IMG/VR virus record: IMGVR_UViG_3300021952_000030 | Location: 1-29,198 of that record | From: a virus | DNA length: 29,198 nt | Reading direction: 5' to 3' (one strand) | Shown: positions 13,923 through 21,594 of the stretch, one piece after another | Layout of the letters: each line of letters starts with the position of its first letter | Numbering within the stretch: position 1 is the first letter of the stretch | Program-made: the position numbers and the translations under genes | The notes under the pieces: generated by a model | What the model saw: the letters and a program-made list of their open reading frames with translations, nothing else | Told to the model about the DNA's origin: nothing | Databases searched by the model: none

Positions 13923-14282
13923 TTAGATCTCGCAGAAGGTGGCCTGGATGGTCACCGATGAAGTGTCGGCCTTCAGGTAGAGCGTGGCGCTGACATACGG
14001 GATCAGCATGGTCTCACCGGCCGGGATACGCATCGTGTAGGTGCCGGAGACGAACCCGGCCTCGACGAAGTTGGTGCTGTCGAGGTTGCTGATCAGCAGC
14101 TTGTAGGGGCTGGAGACATCGACCGGCACGTCGAGAGCCTCGACCGTGATGCCGATGAGCTGGGTCTGGCTGCCCATGTCGGTGCCAACCATGGTGGCGG
14201 TTTTGGTGTAGGTGACCGAGGGCAGGTACGCACCGTTTTTCGAGGCGTACAGCCGGGCCGTCATTTGAATCTCGTCTGCCAT
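13923..14282 (-). CDS. Small beta-rich structural protein, copy 1 of a tandem pair
   Basis: A 119-residue paralogue of the next gene downstream, sharing its N-terminal ARLYA-K, central DMG-QTQ and C-terminal IPAGETMLIPYVSATLY block and ending in the same FCEI. The two likely form the same fold and could assemble as alternating or mixed rings. The start has the leader CATCCGCACACCTT. Placed between the 282-residue tail protein and the tail-tip gene. Confidence 0.7.
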   Translation of the reverse strand: MADEIQMTARLYASKNGAYLPSVTYTKTATMVGTDMGSQTQLIGITVEALDVPVDVSSPYKLLISNLDSTNFVEAGFVSGTYTMRIPAGETMLIPYVSATLYLKADTSSVTIQATFCEI

Positions 14283-14306
14283 AAGGTGTGCGGATGTTGG
14301 TTGAGG

Positions 14307-15155
14307 TTAGATGAAAGGGTAAACCAAGAGATCCCAAGGGGCGAACGTCCAAGAGATGACTTGTTCGACCTGGTTGGTCTTCAAGATCAGGTTCGTCGAG
14401 TAGTTTGTTTGCCGCCATCCCCAAGCTGTGCCTGGAGGCGTGAAAAGCGGATCAGCGGGAGGTTGTGGAAGAATGCTTTGAATGGCAAACAGGTTCCACG
14501 ATTGAACGAATGAAAACGGAAGGTAAACCGGCGGGATCGTTTGCGGGGTTTGAGGAAGCCCAAGAGAACCCGAAAAACTGGCGTAGCGTGTAAGCACATT
14601 ACGCGGCATTGAGAACGAATCCTGACCACGATTGAGCATCTGCCACACCTTTTGAGCTACCGGGAATGAGTTGATATTGCTTTCCGGTGGTCCAGGTAAT
14701 GATTCTCCGTTTTTTACTGCAGTCTCAATGATGAACCTGTATGCCGCAGGGTTTCCGCTTTTCGTGGCTTCATCAATGACGGCAGGGAGTGAAAACAGCG
14801 AAATATCGTTGTAATCAGTGCGAAACTCGAACCTGATGTCTGATGTGGCCTCCGGCGCAGTTGGGATTACTGCACTTTCAATCGGAGTTCCAGGATCGGC
14901 TGTCGGGCCAGAAAACACCACGGTGGCCGTGGAATATGGGCCATCTTCGACCGTCGAGTATTTCGCGCCAACACGAGACCACTCAAGTGTCGCAAGACGG
15001 ATCGCATCCTTGCTTCCCCTGTATTCAATGGTCCAAACCGGGCCGGTGCCATTGCCTGCCTGATCAAACCGGCGAGACACCTCGACATACTCGAAGTTGT
15101 TGGGGTTTGGAACACCCTGAATAGTCGGAGGCGCTGTTACTGGGCGTATTTCCAT
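14307..15155 (-). CDS. Tail protein candidate
   Basis: A 282-residue protein directly after the tape measure, 2 bases past its stop. The first 130 residues look like a beta-sandwich (WTIEYRGSKDAIRLATLEW and STATVVFSGPTADPGTPI). The C-terminal half is aromatic and Pro-rich (WNLFAIQSILPQPPADPLF). The distal tail or tail-tip component is usually encoded here. Its DNA is AT-richer than the genes on its left, as is the 3' half of the tape measure. No family recognised by eye. Confidence 0.58.
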   Translation of the reverse strand: MEIRPVTAPPTIQGVPNPNNFEYVEVSRRFDQAGNGTGPVWTIEYRGSKDAIRLATLEWSRVGAKYSTVEDGPYSTATVVFSGPTADPGTPIESAVIPTAPEATSDIRFEFRTDYNDISLFSLPAVIDEATKSGNPAAYRFIIETAVKNGESLPGPPESNINSFPVAQKVWQMLNRGQDSFSMPRNVLTRYASFSGSLGLPQTPQTIPPVYLPFSFVQSWNLFAIQSILPQPPADPLFTPPGTAWGWRQTNYSTNLILKTNQVEQVISWTFAPWDLLVYPFI

Positions 15156-15157
15156 TT

Positions 15158-16144
15158 TTATTCCCCTTGAACAGCGCTTGCTGTTCTTCCTGTATTCTTA
15201 GTAATTGATCGCATTTCCGAGGTTTGAACCTTGGATTGATTGATCAAGTCCTGGACCCACTTCGGCTGCATTGTAGTGTCTGGCAATTTACGCTTGGAAT
15301 CAATGGTTCCGATTGTTCCCCGGTTTATGGGTAGAGCCTCGAATCTTTTGTTTGCGCTTTCAGGAGAAAATGCCTCTTGAATTCCAGCCTTCAAAACAGA
15401 TCCTTTTCCGCCTAACTGCTGGAGAATTCCTTTAACACCATCGGCCAGATCTTTTTCATCTGCAACAGCTCTTTCCAAAGCATCAGCCCAGAAATTGACT
15501 GTCGGAACCGCAGACACAACGAGTTGCCTTTGGACTTCATCAAGACGATCAGCCATCTGGCCGATTGCATCAATCTGATCTTTTGTAATTAGGTCGATGG
15601 GGCCGAGATCTTTGATCTTAGCCATTGCTCCGGCAGCCTTGAATGCTTTCTCGCCGAGCAGATCCATTATGGCCGCCTGAGTCTGTGCACTCTTGCCGGA
15701 AGCCATGTGAGCCTGCCCCATCTTGGTGATCAGCTCGATGTTCGACAAGCTCTTGTCGTTCAGTTCTGCCACCGAGAACCCCAAGGCCTTAAAGTAGTCT
15801 CGGGCTGGCCCACCTTCCTCGATGGCCTTGAGGCGCTCCTGGCTGACTTTGGTGATGGCCTTGGCCATGGTTTCAAACGAGACGCCGGTCTGACTGGCCA
15901 GAACCTGAAGGCGCTGCACGTCGTCGGTGCTGATGTTGAGTTGTTCCGACAGATCACCGATGGCGTCGGCAGTCTCAATTACCTTTGAGGTAAATGCAGC
16001 TACAGAAGCAACGGAAAGCGCTGAACCCAACTGAGCACTTACAGAATATCGGAATTTATCAGCCAGACTCGTGGCCCGCTTGAGGCCGGTCTCGAAGGTC
16101 GAGCCATCAAGGCCGAGCTTGGCGATGAGTGAGAAGATGGCCAT
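15158..16144 (-). CDS. Short tape-measure protein
   Basis: A 328-residue, Ala-rich, mostly helical protein. Residues 1-60 (FETGLKRATSLADKFRYSV, then an Ala/Ser hydrophobic helix) and the following SEQLNISTDDVQRLQVLAS with FETMAKAITKV segments match the conserved N-terminal region of phage tape measures. A tape measure sets tail length; at about 1.5 angstroms per residue this would give a tail of only some 50 nm. There is no peptidase or lysozyme domain. The 3' part is clearly AT-richer than the 5' part. It follows the chaperone-position gene by 2 bases. Confidence 0.75.
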   Translation of the reverse strand: MAIFSLIAKLGLDGSTFETGLKRATSLADKFRYSVSAQLGSALSVASVAAFTSKVIETADAIGDLSEQLNISTDDVQRLQVLASQTGVSFETMAKAITKVSQERLKAIEEGGPARDYFKALGFSVAELNDKSLSNIELITKMGQAHMASGKSAQTQAAIMDLLGEKAFKAAGAMAKIKDLGPIDLITKDQIDAIGQMADRLDEVQRQLVVSAVPTVNFWADALERAVADEKDLADGVKGILQQLGGKGSVLKAGIQEAFSPESANKRFEALPINRGTIGTIDSKRKLPDTTMQPKWVQDLINQSKVQTSEMRSITKNTGRTASAVQGE

Positions 16145-16146
16145 TT

Positions 16147-16710
16147 TTAGTTCCTAGTGCTGAGTTGCTGACCGTAACGCCAAAGAGCCTCTTGCTTATC
16201 GCCCCACAACTCAACCTTTCCTTCCATTTCGGCGTGGGTCAGGAATAGGCGCTCGGCGTCGATCACCGGCATCGACAACACATCCTGCTCTCCGAACCCG
16301 ATAGACACAAGGCCGACCAGAATGCGCTCAGGCCACGGCATTGCTGCCTGCTTTGATTTGACTCCCGGCGTCTGTAGCACCTCGGGGCAATCTGACTGGT
16401 CGGTCAGCCATTGCTGCATCGTGGCGCATTCGGCCGCCAGGTTGGCCTTGGTGACCCGAGAGCGCATTAGGCGCAGCGGTATCCACCCGAGGATGGATCG
16501 CATTGCCTTGATGGACTCACCGGGCTCCTGAGAGCAGATGACGGTAGCCTCGACCAGATCCTGAGCGGCAGCGTCCCCTCCGACAACGAATGGCGAACCC
16601 ATCCGGTGCAGGAGAATGGCGTGGCCGACCGTAAAAGGCGCCATCCGGATACCGAGCACCATCGGTGGCGTCTTCGCGGTGGCCGTCAGGATGTCGGCTA
16701 GGATCGTCAC
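16147..16710 (-). CDS. Tail assembly protein (chaperone position)
   Basis: A 187-residue helical protein between tail tube and tape measure, the place of the lambda gpG/GT tail assembly chaperones. It starts at GTG sharing GTGA with the tube gene stop. The sequence has FTVGHAILLHRMGSPF and helix-rich segments with MPWPERILVGLVSIGF. No overlapping frameshift ORF is available, unlike G/GT. The role is from position. Confidence 0.55.
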   Translation of the reverse strand: MTILADILTATAKTPPMVLGIRMAPFTVGHAILLHRMGSPFVVGGDAAAQDLVEATVICSQEPGESIKAMRSILGWIPLRLMRSRVTKANLAAECATMQQWLTDQSDCPEVLQTPGVKSKQAAMPWPERILVGLVSIGFGEQDVLSMPVIDAERLFLTHAEMEGKVELWGDKQEALWRYGQQLSTRN

Positions 16711-17174
16711 ACGTTCAACGAAACGGCAGCTCCAGTTGTCAGGTTCTTGTACTTCTTGACAGTGATGGAAACCATAGCCTTCCCGGTTTGCGTCATCTTG
16801 ACGGAACCTCCACCCGCATAAATGAACCTGCCAGTATTAAGAACATTTGCGGTTCCCATCATCGAGATGTTGGGGGCTCCAGTGATTTCCACGGTGCCGT
16901 TGACAGGTCCAAGAGAGCAAAAGGCCAGTGCCGCGGCCGCGTTGGCTCCAGAAGGGATGAGGTTAAGGTTCAGCGTGATGCGCTCATTGTATCCGATGTG
17001 ACCGACAACCTCACCGGCACTGTTTCTCACCTCTTCCGTGTCGGCCTCGTGCGTGATGTCGTAGCTTTCAATAGACGCAAGAGACGAAAACACAGCGGTG
17101 CTATTGTCTGAACTGTACATCGTCACGGTGGCTGGTGATCCAAACTGATATGCTAGTCCTTGTGAATTGGCCAT
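16707..17174 (-). CDS. Major tail tube protein
   Basis: A 155-residue beta-rich protein with SLASIESYDITHEADTEE followed by GYNERITLNLNLIPSG, a pattern seen in tail tube proteins of siphophages (strand-turn-strand around a conserved loop). Central Gly/Ala and the C-terminal GGGSVKMTQTGKAMVSITV strands fit the tube fold. Context agrees: terminator-like gene upstream, chaperone-position gene and tape measure downstream. Leader CTCAAAACCT before the ATG. Confidence 0.72.
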   Translation of the reverse strand: MANSQGLAYQFGSPATVTMYSSDNSTAVFSSLASIESYDITHEADTEEVRNSAGEVVGHIGYNERITLNLNLIPSGANAAAALAFCSLGPVNGTVEITGAPNISMMGTANVLNTGRFIYAGGGSVKMTQTGKAMVSITVKKYKNLTTGAAVSLNV

Positions 17175-17186
17175 AGGTTTTGAGTT

Positions 17187-17669
17187 TTAGAGTGTAGCTG
17201 AACAAAACAGAGTGATGCTTCGTGTGAACGTCCTTGAACGGTTGGAGATTGAGGAAGCACCAAAGTCTGATGGGGTGGCGAACTGCGCCGTGAATGGGCC
17301 ATTGGCGTCGTCCTGATCGGCATTCAGCACCGAGGCGCCACCGTCATCGAAAAGCGGCAGGATGAGGCTGTCCAGCGCCGCCACGGTGGTCAGCACATCG
17401 GCCTCGTCGGTGTCGTCGGCCGATAACTGCAGCTCGATCTCGATGTCGACCTCGCAGGTCAGATCGGTGCGTTGTATGGGTCGCGCAGAAGTCGACGAGA
17501 CAACCACCCGCGGGAAGTTGGGCATGGTGTCCTGCTCGTCGGGATCGTCGTACAGGCCGCGGCTGTAGGACGTCAGGAACGATGGCGTGCCTGCGCCAGC
17601 CCCGGACCAATCTCCGGCGGCTAGGTAGTCGACAAGCGCCTTCTCGGCTCTGAGTGCAACGCCGTTCAT
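17187..17669 (-). CDS. Tail terminator / completion protein candidate
   Basis: A 160-residue protein of mixed alpha/beta pattern: an N-terminal helix with RAEKALVDYLA, then strands FPRVVVSST and the acidic CEVDIEIELQLSADDTDEAD, then helix TTVAALDSLILPLF. This order resembles gpU-like tail terminators, which cap the tube and join it to the head. It overlaps the preceding stop (ATGA) and precedes the tube gene. Position is the main support. Confidence 0.58.
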   Translation of the reverse strand: MNGVALRAEKALVDYLAAGDWSGAGAGTPSFLTSYSRGLYDDPDEQDTMPNFPRVVVSSTSARPIQRTDLTCEVDIEIELQLSADDTDEADVLTTVAALDSLILPLFDDGGASVLNADQDDANGPFTAQFATPSDFGASSISNRSRTFTRSITLFCSATL

Positions 17670-18463
17670 CTGATTTCGATGCCATTATCCGACAGAACCT
17701 TGCCGTTGGCTAGTAGTGCCTCGGTCATGTGATTCTCTAGCTCTGCAAGTTCATCGTCGAGTGCCTTCTGCATTGCCGGATTGTAGATGCTTTGAACCCT
17801 GTTGTATTGGTTGTCAGCAATGCCGGTGCGCATTGAAACAAAGGCCGTCGGATTCCAGCCAGGAACAGCTTGGAGGCCATGTGCAACGGTCCCCTTGTGA
17901 ACAGCCACGTTTTCCTCTGGCAGCCCGTACTGATTGGCCAAGGCGATCAGGGCAGAATTGGTTTTTTTGGGCGGCTTGTAGCCTGCAGGTTTCACCAAAG
18001 GCTTCCACTTCGGCTTGTTGTATTGAGCGAATCCTCGGTTGTAAATTCGGATTGATTTAACAACCGCAGATCGAAGGTAGCCGACTGATCCGATTGCCTT
18101 TCGGTAGAGCGATGATGCGGCCTCCTTCATTTCCTCGCCGTACAGACCGCGGCGCCCGGCCTTGCGTTCGCGGGATTGCGCGATCAGATGAACACGGCGC
18201 AGCAAACGACTCTTGCCGATGCGCTTGCCGGTCTTCTTGCTCTTCCGGTTGATGTCTCCGAGCGGTTTGGAAAGGTAATCTGCAATGCGTGCCCTTTCCG
18301 TGGCTGGGCTCTTTGGAGGCACCAAAACAAACAGCCGAACCATCAGATAGAAAAAACGGGAGTTAATCGCCTTGTGAAGATCCCGGTTGGTCGACAGCAG
18401 GTATTGCTTGACCGCCGCGTCGAAACGGCTTGTGTCGACCGTCATGTTGACGACAGGCCTCAT
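17666..18463 (-). CDS. Neck/tail completion protein candidate
   Basis: A 265-residue, basic protein. The N-terminal VDTSRFDAAVKQYLLSTNRDLHKAI-like helix recalls the HK97 gp10/lambda gpZ group that joins tail to head. The middle is Lys/Arg-rich (KSKKTGKRIGKSRLLRR) and the end is helical (LDDELAELENHMTEALLA). I start it at ATG 18463, which overlaps the previous stop (ATGA); the frame is open 41 codons further up but reads as noise inside the upstream gene. Confidence 0.58.
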   Translation of the reverse strand: MRPVVNMTVDTSRFDAAVKQYLLSTNRDLHKAINSRFFYLMVRLFVLVPPKSPATERARIADYLSKPLGDINRKSKKTGKRIGKSRLLRRVHLIAQSRERKAGRRGLYGEEMKEAASSLYRKAIGSVGYLRSAVVKSIRIYNRGFAQYNKPKWKPLVKPAGYKPPKKTNSALIALANQYGLPEENVAVHKGTVAHGLQAVPGWNPTAFVSMRTGIADNQYNRVQSIYNPAMQKALDDELAELENHMTEALLANGKVLSDNGIEIR

Positions 18464-18915
18464 TTGCTCTTGGCCCCGAGTTCGAGGCTGTAATAGGCGC
18501 CTGAAGCGTCCACGCGGCACGATAGGATGCGCAGCGTGCGGCCTTGGTAGACTAGCGTGCGCCCGACAACCGGCCGTGGCTTGCAAAAGGTCAGCGCGAT
18601 GCGGTCGGTGTTCTCCTGGAGAACGAAGCCGGTGTCCTCACGTTGCAACCGGGAGAACGTTGTTCCCTGGTCGAGCGTGTAAAGCGTCGAGTCCATCGAG
18701 ACCAACGTGCTGTCACAGGTCTTCCAGTCGCTGAACATGACCAGAATCCGGGATGTCACGTTGTCCTGGAACCCGCCTGAGATGGGAACATTGGCGTCAT
18801 TGATCGACGCCGGGATGCATCGGATCGACGAGCCTTCCCAGATGAACATGGGCGCCCCCAGCATCTGCTGGAGCACCGCCATCCCCTGCTGAAGGCTTGA
18901 ACCGATTGTGGTCAT
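18460..18915 (-). CDS. Head-tail connector candidate
   Basis: A 151-residue protein. The first helix MTTIGSSLQQGMAVLQQML is followed by strands (FIWEGSSIRCIPASI), a motif RLQREDTGFVLQENTDRI and the C-terminal GRTLRILSCRVDASGAYYSL. Size, position and the final strand pattern suit a lambda FII-type head completion protein. The RED-GF-LQE motif recurs twice in the 76-residue protein at 21595-21825. I start at ATG 18915, 1 base past the upstream stop. Confidence 0.58.
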   Translation of the reverse strand: MTTIGSSLQQGMAVLQQMLGAPMFIWEGSSIRCIPASINDANVPISGGFQDNVTSRILVMFSDWKTCDSTLVSMDSTLYTLDQGTTFSRLQREDTGFVLQENTDRIALTFCKPRPVVGRTLVYQGRTLRILSCRVDASGAYYSLELGAKSK

Positions 18916-18916
18916 G

Positions 18917-19417
18917 TTAGGCGGTGAAGTAGACTCCTGAAACCATAATTCGGCTCGTTGCCTGTAGGTGGCCAGCAAGGCTGGAGATGTCTCCGGTGTC
19001 GTAGACGCTCAATTCACAATAGGACGTGCCGCCGACGATTTTGCCAATGACCGCGGTCTTTGCCTGCGTGGTCGCGTTGTCAAGCCAGATGGATACCGCG
19101 GCGTCGTATGTAGCGGGGTCCGGAAGGCTGAGTCGAAGATTGCCTGTTGCTGCACCAGTCACCGAGTTGACGGTCAGGTCCGCGGTAAACGTGCTCACAA
19201 ACCCGATTGAGGTATGGCGCGCGGTGTTGACGGTGAAAGCGAACGTCCGGCCGCCACCGGAATCGGTCAGCGTCGGCACCCAGGTCGACGGCGCCAGCAG
19301 CGGGAGCGCGGCGTAGATCTCGTCGAAGTTGTCGTTGATCTTCTGGCCGGCGCCCCGGAGCGTGTCGCCGGTGTTGTCGTTGGCGATTGCGCCGATGTTG
19401 ATGGTTTGCTGGGCCAT
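18917..19417 (-). CDS. Fibre-like structural protein
   Basis: A 166-residue protein whose N-terminal TINIGAIANDNTGDTLRGAG-QKINDNFDEIY block is a very common phage N-terminal attachment segment for fibres and tail accessories. The remainder is a beta-rich domain (STWVPTLTDSGGGRTFAFTV onwards). It likely attaches to the virion through the first 35 residues. It sits between the lysis-like island and the connectors, a place where small fibres are often inserted. Confidence 0.65.
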   Translation of the reverse strand: MAQQTINIGAIANDNTGDTLRGAGQKINDNFDEIYAALPLLAPSTWVPTLTDSGGGRTFAFTVNTARHTSIGFVSTFTADLTVNSVTGAATGNLRLSLPDPATYDAAVSIWLDNATTQAKTAVIGKIVGGTSYCELSVYDTGDISSLAGHLQATSRIMVSGVYFTA

Positions 19418-19419
19418 GA

Positions 19420-19650
19420 TCAGTTCTTGGGTAAAACATACCAGCCGGCAGGCAGCGTCACCTTGGACGGCCCCACCAGCTTCTTGTCCTTGTCAAATCC
19501 GTAGACGCTGGCCTGCACAGGCGCAGCGATCATCACCGGGTCACCGTGCGGCACCATCACCACCTTCGTCTGCTGGCAGCCCAGGCAGATCGGCAATGCG
19601 ATCAGCCAGATCAGCCTTGAGCTGCTCAGGTGCTTTGCCGTGTTGGACAT
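19420..19650 (-). CDS. Putative lipoprotein
   Basis: A 76-residue protein with a lipoprotein-like leader: basic start, hydrophobic core RLIWLIALPICLGC and a candidate lipid-modified C25 (the -3 residue is Cys, so the lipobox is not ideal). The mature part includes VPHGDPVMIAAPVQASVYGF and ends in TLPAGWYVLPKN, a form I associate with small phage and bacterial lipoproteins. The gene lies 110 bases over the upstream ORF in another frame, recalling Rz/Rz1, but the partner has no membrane helix. It would act at the outer membrane. Confidence 0.65.
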   Translation of the reverse strand: MSNTAKHLSSSRLIWLIALPICLGCQQTKVVMVPHGDPVMIAAPVQASVYGFDKDKKLVGPSKVTLPAGWYVLPKN

Positions 19651-19714
19651 CGGTGGGTGGTGTTTCGCGGAACCAGTCGAGCAGGGCCTTGAGTATCTGG
19701 TAAATCCAGTTCAC
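19541..19714 (-). CDS. Small lysis-island protein
   Basis: A 57-residue ORF starting at GTG that shares GTGA with the preceding stop. The N-terminal MNWIYQILKALLDWFRE is an amphipathic aromatic helix, then PEQLKADLADRIADL is a second helix and the end is acidic and Gly-rich. There is no clear transmembrane segment. Its 3' 110 bases also encode the lipoprotein leader. It may bind the membrane surface; function unknown. Confidence 0.6.
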   Translation of the reverse strand: MNWIYQILKALLDWFRETPPTDVQHGKAPEQLKADLADRIADLPGLPADEGGDGAAR

Positions 19715-19908
19715 TCGGGCTTCTTGATCTCCAGCTTCTCGGTGGCGTCCTTGGCCATGATCAGGCCGAAGCCGGCAGTCACCGCGGCAATGGTCGAGGC
19801 GAGGTCGATGTTGGTGCTGGGATCGCCGTCGAAGAGAGCTTTGAGAGCGCCGCCAATGGCAACGAGGATGGCGCCGATACCGGCCAGCGTGGTCTTGGTG
19901 TTTTTCAT
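19711..19908 (-). CDS. Small membrane protein, holin candidate 2
   Basis: A 65-residue protein: basic start MKNTKTT, a hydrophobic segment LAGIGAILVAIGGALKALF, a short loop, then a second segment IDLASTIAAVTAGFGLIMA and a charged tail. Two short hydrophobic helices with a charged C-terminus suit a small class II holin or anti-holin. The ATG overlaps the preceding stop (ATGA). The endolysin is elsewhere (8358-8690), so the lysis assignment is from structure only. Confidence 0.62.
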   Translation of the reverse strand: MKNTKTTLAGIGAILVAIGGALKALFDGDPSTNIDLASTIAAVTAGFGLIMAKDATEKLEIKKPE

Positions 19909-20081
19909 TTCTTGAAGAAGAGCTTGTAGGCGCCGTACAGCGCACAGATCAGACCAACCACAGCAGTCGCCAGGCGGACCCAATCGGTCAGCACCGGGAT
20001 GAACGATGCCGCGGTAGCACCGGCAGCGGCTGCAAGTGAGATGATCGGTCCGTTGGTTCCTGCGTGGTTGGTCGCGTCCAT
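19905..20081 (-). CDS. Small membrane protein, holin candidate 1
   Basis: A 58-residue protein with a moderately hydrophobic Ala-rich segment (PIISLAAAAGATAASFIPV) and a stronger one (LATAVVGLICALYGAYKLFF), then FKK. A short two-helix membrane protein beside another one suggests a holin pair. It is shorter than common gene-calling cut-offs. The start ATG is 3 bases past the upstream stop. Confidence 0.6.
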   Translation of the reverse strand: MDATNHAGTNGPIISLAAAAGATAASFIPVLTDWVRLATAVVGLICALYGAYKLFFKK

Positions 20082-20084
20082 GAG

Positions 20085-20237
20085 TTACTCGGGCTTATGT
20101 TGTGCGGCAGCAGCTTCGAGGATGTCCACCAGCGGCAGGCCGACCTTCATGTTGTTGACGTTGCCGGCCTTCATGCCAATGACAAGCAGCTCATAGAGCT
20201 GGTTGAATTGTTGAGGAGTGAGTTCGATCTTGATCAT
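20085..20237 (-). CDS. Small protein, unknown function
   Basis: A 50-residue ORF: MIKIELTPQQFNQLYELLVI-like opening, then NVNNMKVGLPLVDILEAAAAQ. Mostly helical, possibly oligomeric. It overlaps the upstream stop (ATGA) and lies 3 bases before the holin candidate. No family recognised; position suggests a structural or lysis accessory. Confidence 0.6.
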   Translation of the reverse strand: MIKIELTPQQFNQLYELLVIGMKAGNVNNMKVGLPLVDILEAAAAQHKPE

Positions 20238-20614
20238 GCGACGGGAGCTTCGATCACCGGAGCAGGAGGCGCAACAACAACCGGCGGCGATGAAGGCTGC
20301 GCCGCCCACGGCAGCGGCGGAGCGATGATCGGAGGGTTGATCTGGTTTTCGATCTGCGCGGAGACGTTCGCTTCGATGGCCGTCTGATCGACGCCGTTGG
20401 CGTAGCACCAACCAAGCACCTGTTCCTGCGTGAGGTCTTCGTAAGGCGTGAAGCTCTCGCTCGGCGGAGCGAACGACGCGCTGCCGTAGCAGGTGCCGCT
20501 GTACTGATCCTGCGAGCCGTTGCAACGCCAGTCGGCGGTGATGACGACATCGGTTTTGTCGCCTTCGGTCGGCTTAACGAGAAGGCGTTCGATGATCCAA
20601 GAGAGGGTAATCAT
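20234..20614 (-). CDS. Phage protein with VLGW motif (DUF7936-like)
   Basis: A 126-residue protein. The core strands ITLSWIIERLLVKPTEGDKT and VVITADWRCNG are followed by EDLTQEQVLGWCYANGVD and a helix ending in ENQINPP. This order is typical of a small phage family seen near fibre genes in many marine and freshwater phages, for which DUF7936 is my best match from memory. The last 30 residues are Pro/Ala/Val-rich. Likely virion-associated; exact role unknown. Confidence 0.6.
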   Translation of the reverse strand: MITLSWIIERLLVKPTEGDKTDVVITADWRCNGSQDQYSGTCYGSASFAPPSESFTPYEDLTQEQVLGWCYANGVDQTAIEANVSAQIENQINPPIIAPPLPWAAQPSSPPVVVAPPAPVIEAPVA

Positions 20615-20625
20615 GGTGGTATGGA

Positions 20626-21591
20626 TTAGGCGACGGCCAGAGTGGTAATGGTTCCAGAGCTTCCACGGTACTTCAGCGCACCGGATTCGACGTAGAGTTG
20701 GCCCATTCCAGCGGGTGAAGTGGTTGGAGCCGTGGCGTTCGCAAGACCCAGAACCTTTGCAGCAGAAGTTCCGAATGTGCTAACCCCCACGCCGACGTTG
20801 CCGGAGGTGTCGAGCAACATATACGCATTGGTACCGGTTCCAATACGCAGGTTCTGGCTATCCGACAGAATCGAAAGCGGATTTCCGCTTGCGTAGATGA
20901 CGTTCTGATTCGATCCAATACCCTGATAGGCGTATGACGATCCAGAGATGGTCATCTGAATCAGACGAGTACCATCAGTCACCCGCATACCATCCTGACC
21001 AGCACCGGGAGGAGTGACGTTAGCGAAAATCTTAGTCGCAGGACTTCCCCCCACGCCCAGCCCCGTGGAGTTCAGGGTCATTCGGGTGCCGCCTGCGCCG
21101 TCTAGGAATGTGTGAATTCCGTCGTACGTTACGGTGTAAACCGGATTACTGAACGTAGTTCCGCCAACAGCGGTGGACGGTGTAATTTCAAACGTGTTGC
21201 TTGCAGTAAGCTGCTTTCCAATTCGGAAGTTGTACTTGGTAGCATCACCAATAAGACGAAGTTTCGTTCCGCTTCCAGCAGGAGTTTCTTCCTGCAATCC
21301 AAATTCACCAACCAGATGCAGAGGATACAGCGGCGCGGCTTGAACAATACCCACCCGATTGTTCGCCGAATCCACCTTCAGCGTCGAGGTATCCACCGTC
21401 AGATCGCCGGTGATGGTGGCGGAGGCGAGGGTGGCGGAAGGCGAACAAGCGAGGATGTTGTTGATCGAGATCCGCTTGGTCGTACCGGATGCCGCCATCG
21501 ACGTATCGGACACGTCGACAATCGGCATCATGTCGTTTGCGGGATCGGCCGCCGTTAGGGCCGTCAGGGCTGTAATCTTAGAGTCTGCCAT
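20626..21591 (-). CDS. Tail fibre-like protein
   Basis: A 321-residue protein starting MADSKITALTALTAADPAND, a start found on many phage fibres and receptor-binding proteins. It continues as Ser/Thr/Gly-rich beta repeats (NRVGIVQAAPLYPLHLVG, TLNSTGLGVGG, LLDTSGNVGVGVS), typical of trimeric fibre shafts, and ends GALKYRGSSGTITTL, a common fibre C-terminus. It lies inside the head-proximal region, so it could also be a head fibre. Start ATG follows the leader CAAACTGACCC. Confidence 0.72.
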   Translation of the reverse strand: MADSKITALTALTAADPANDMMPIVDVSDTSMAASGTTKRISINNILACSPSATLASATITGDLTVDTSTLKVDSANNRVGIVQAAPLYPLHLVGEFGLQEETPAGSGTKLRLIGDATKYNFRIGKQLTASNTFEITPSTAVGGTTFSNPVYTVTYDGIHTFLDGAGGTRMTLNSTGLGVGGSPATKIFANVTPPGAGQDGMRVTDGTRLIQMTISGSSYAYQGIGSNQNVIYASGNPLSILSDSQNLRIGTGTNAYMLLDTSGNVGVGVSTFGTSAAKVLGLANATAPTTSPAGMGQLYVESGALKYRGSSGTITTLAVA

Positions 21592-21594
21592 GGG

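Noticed and set aside
16147-16710. Programmed frameshift of the lambda G/GT type before the tape measure
   Set aside because: The next ORF is the tape measure itself, starting 2 bases past the stop, and I found no overlapping second frame to extend into.
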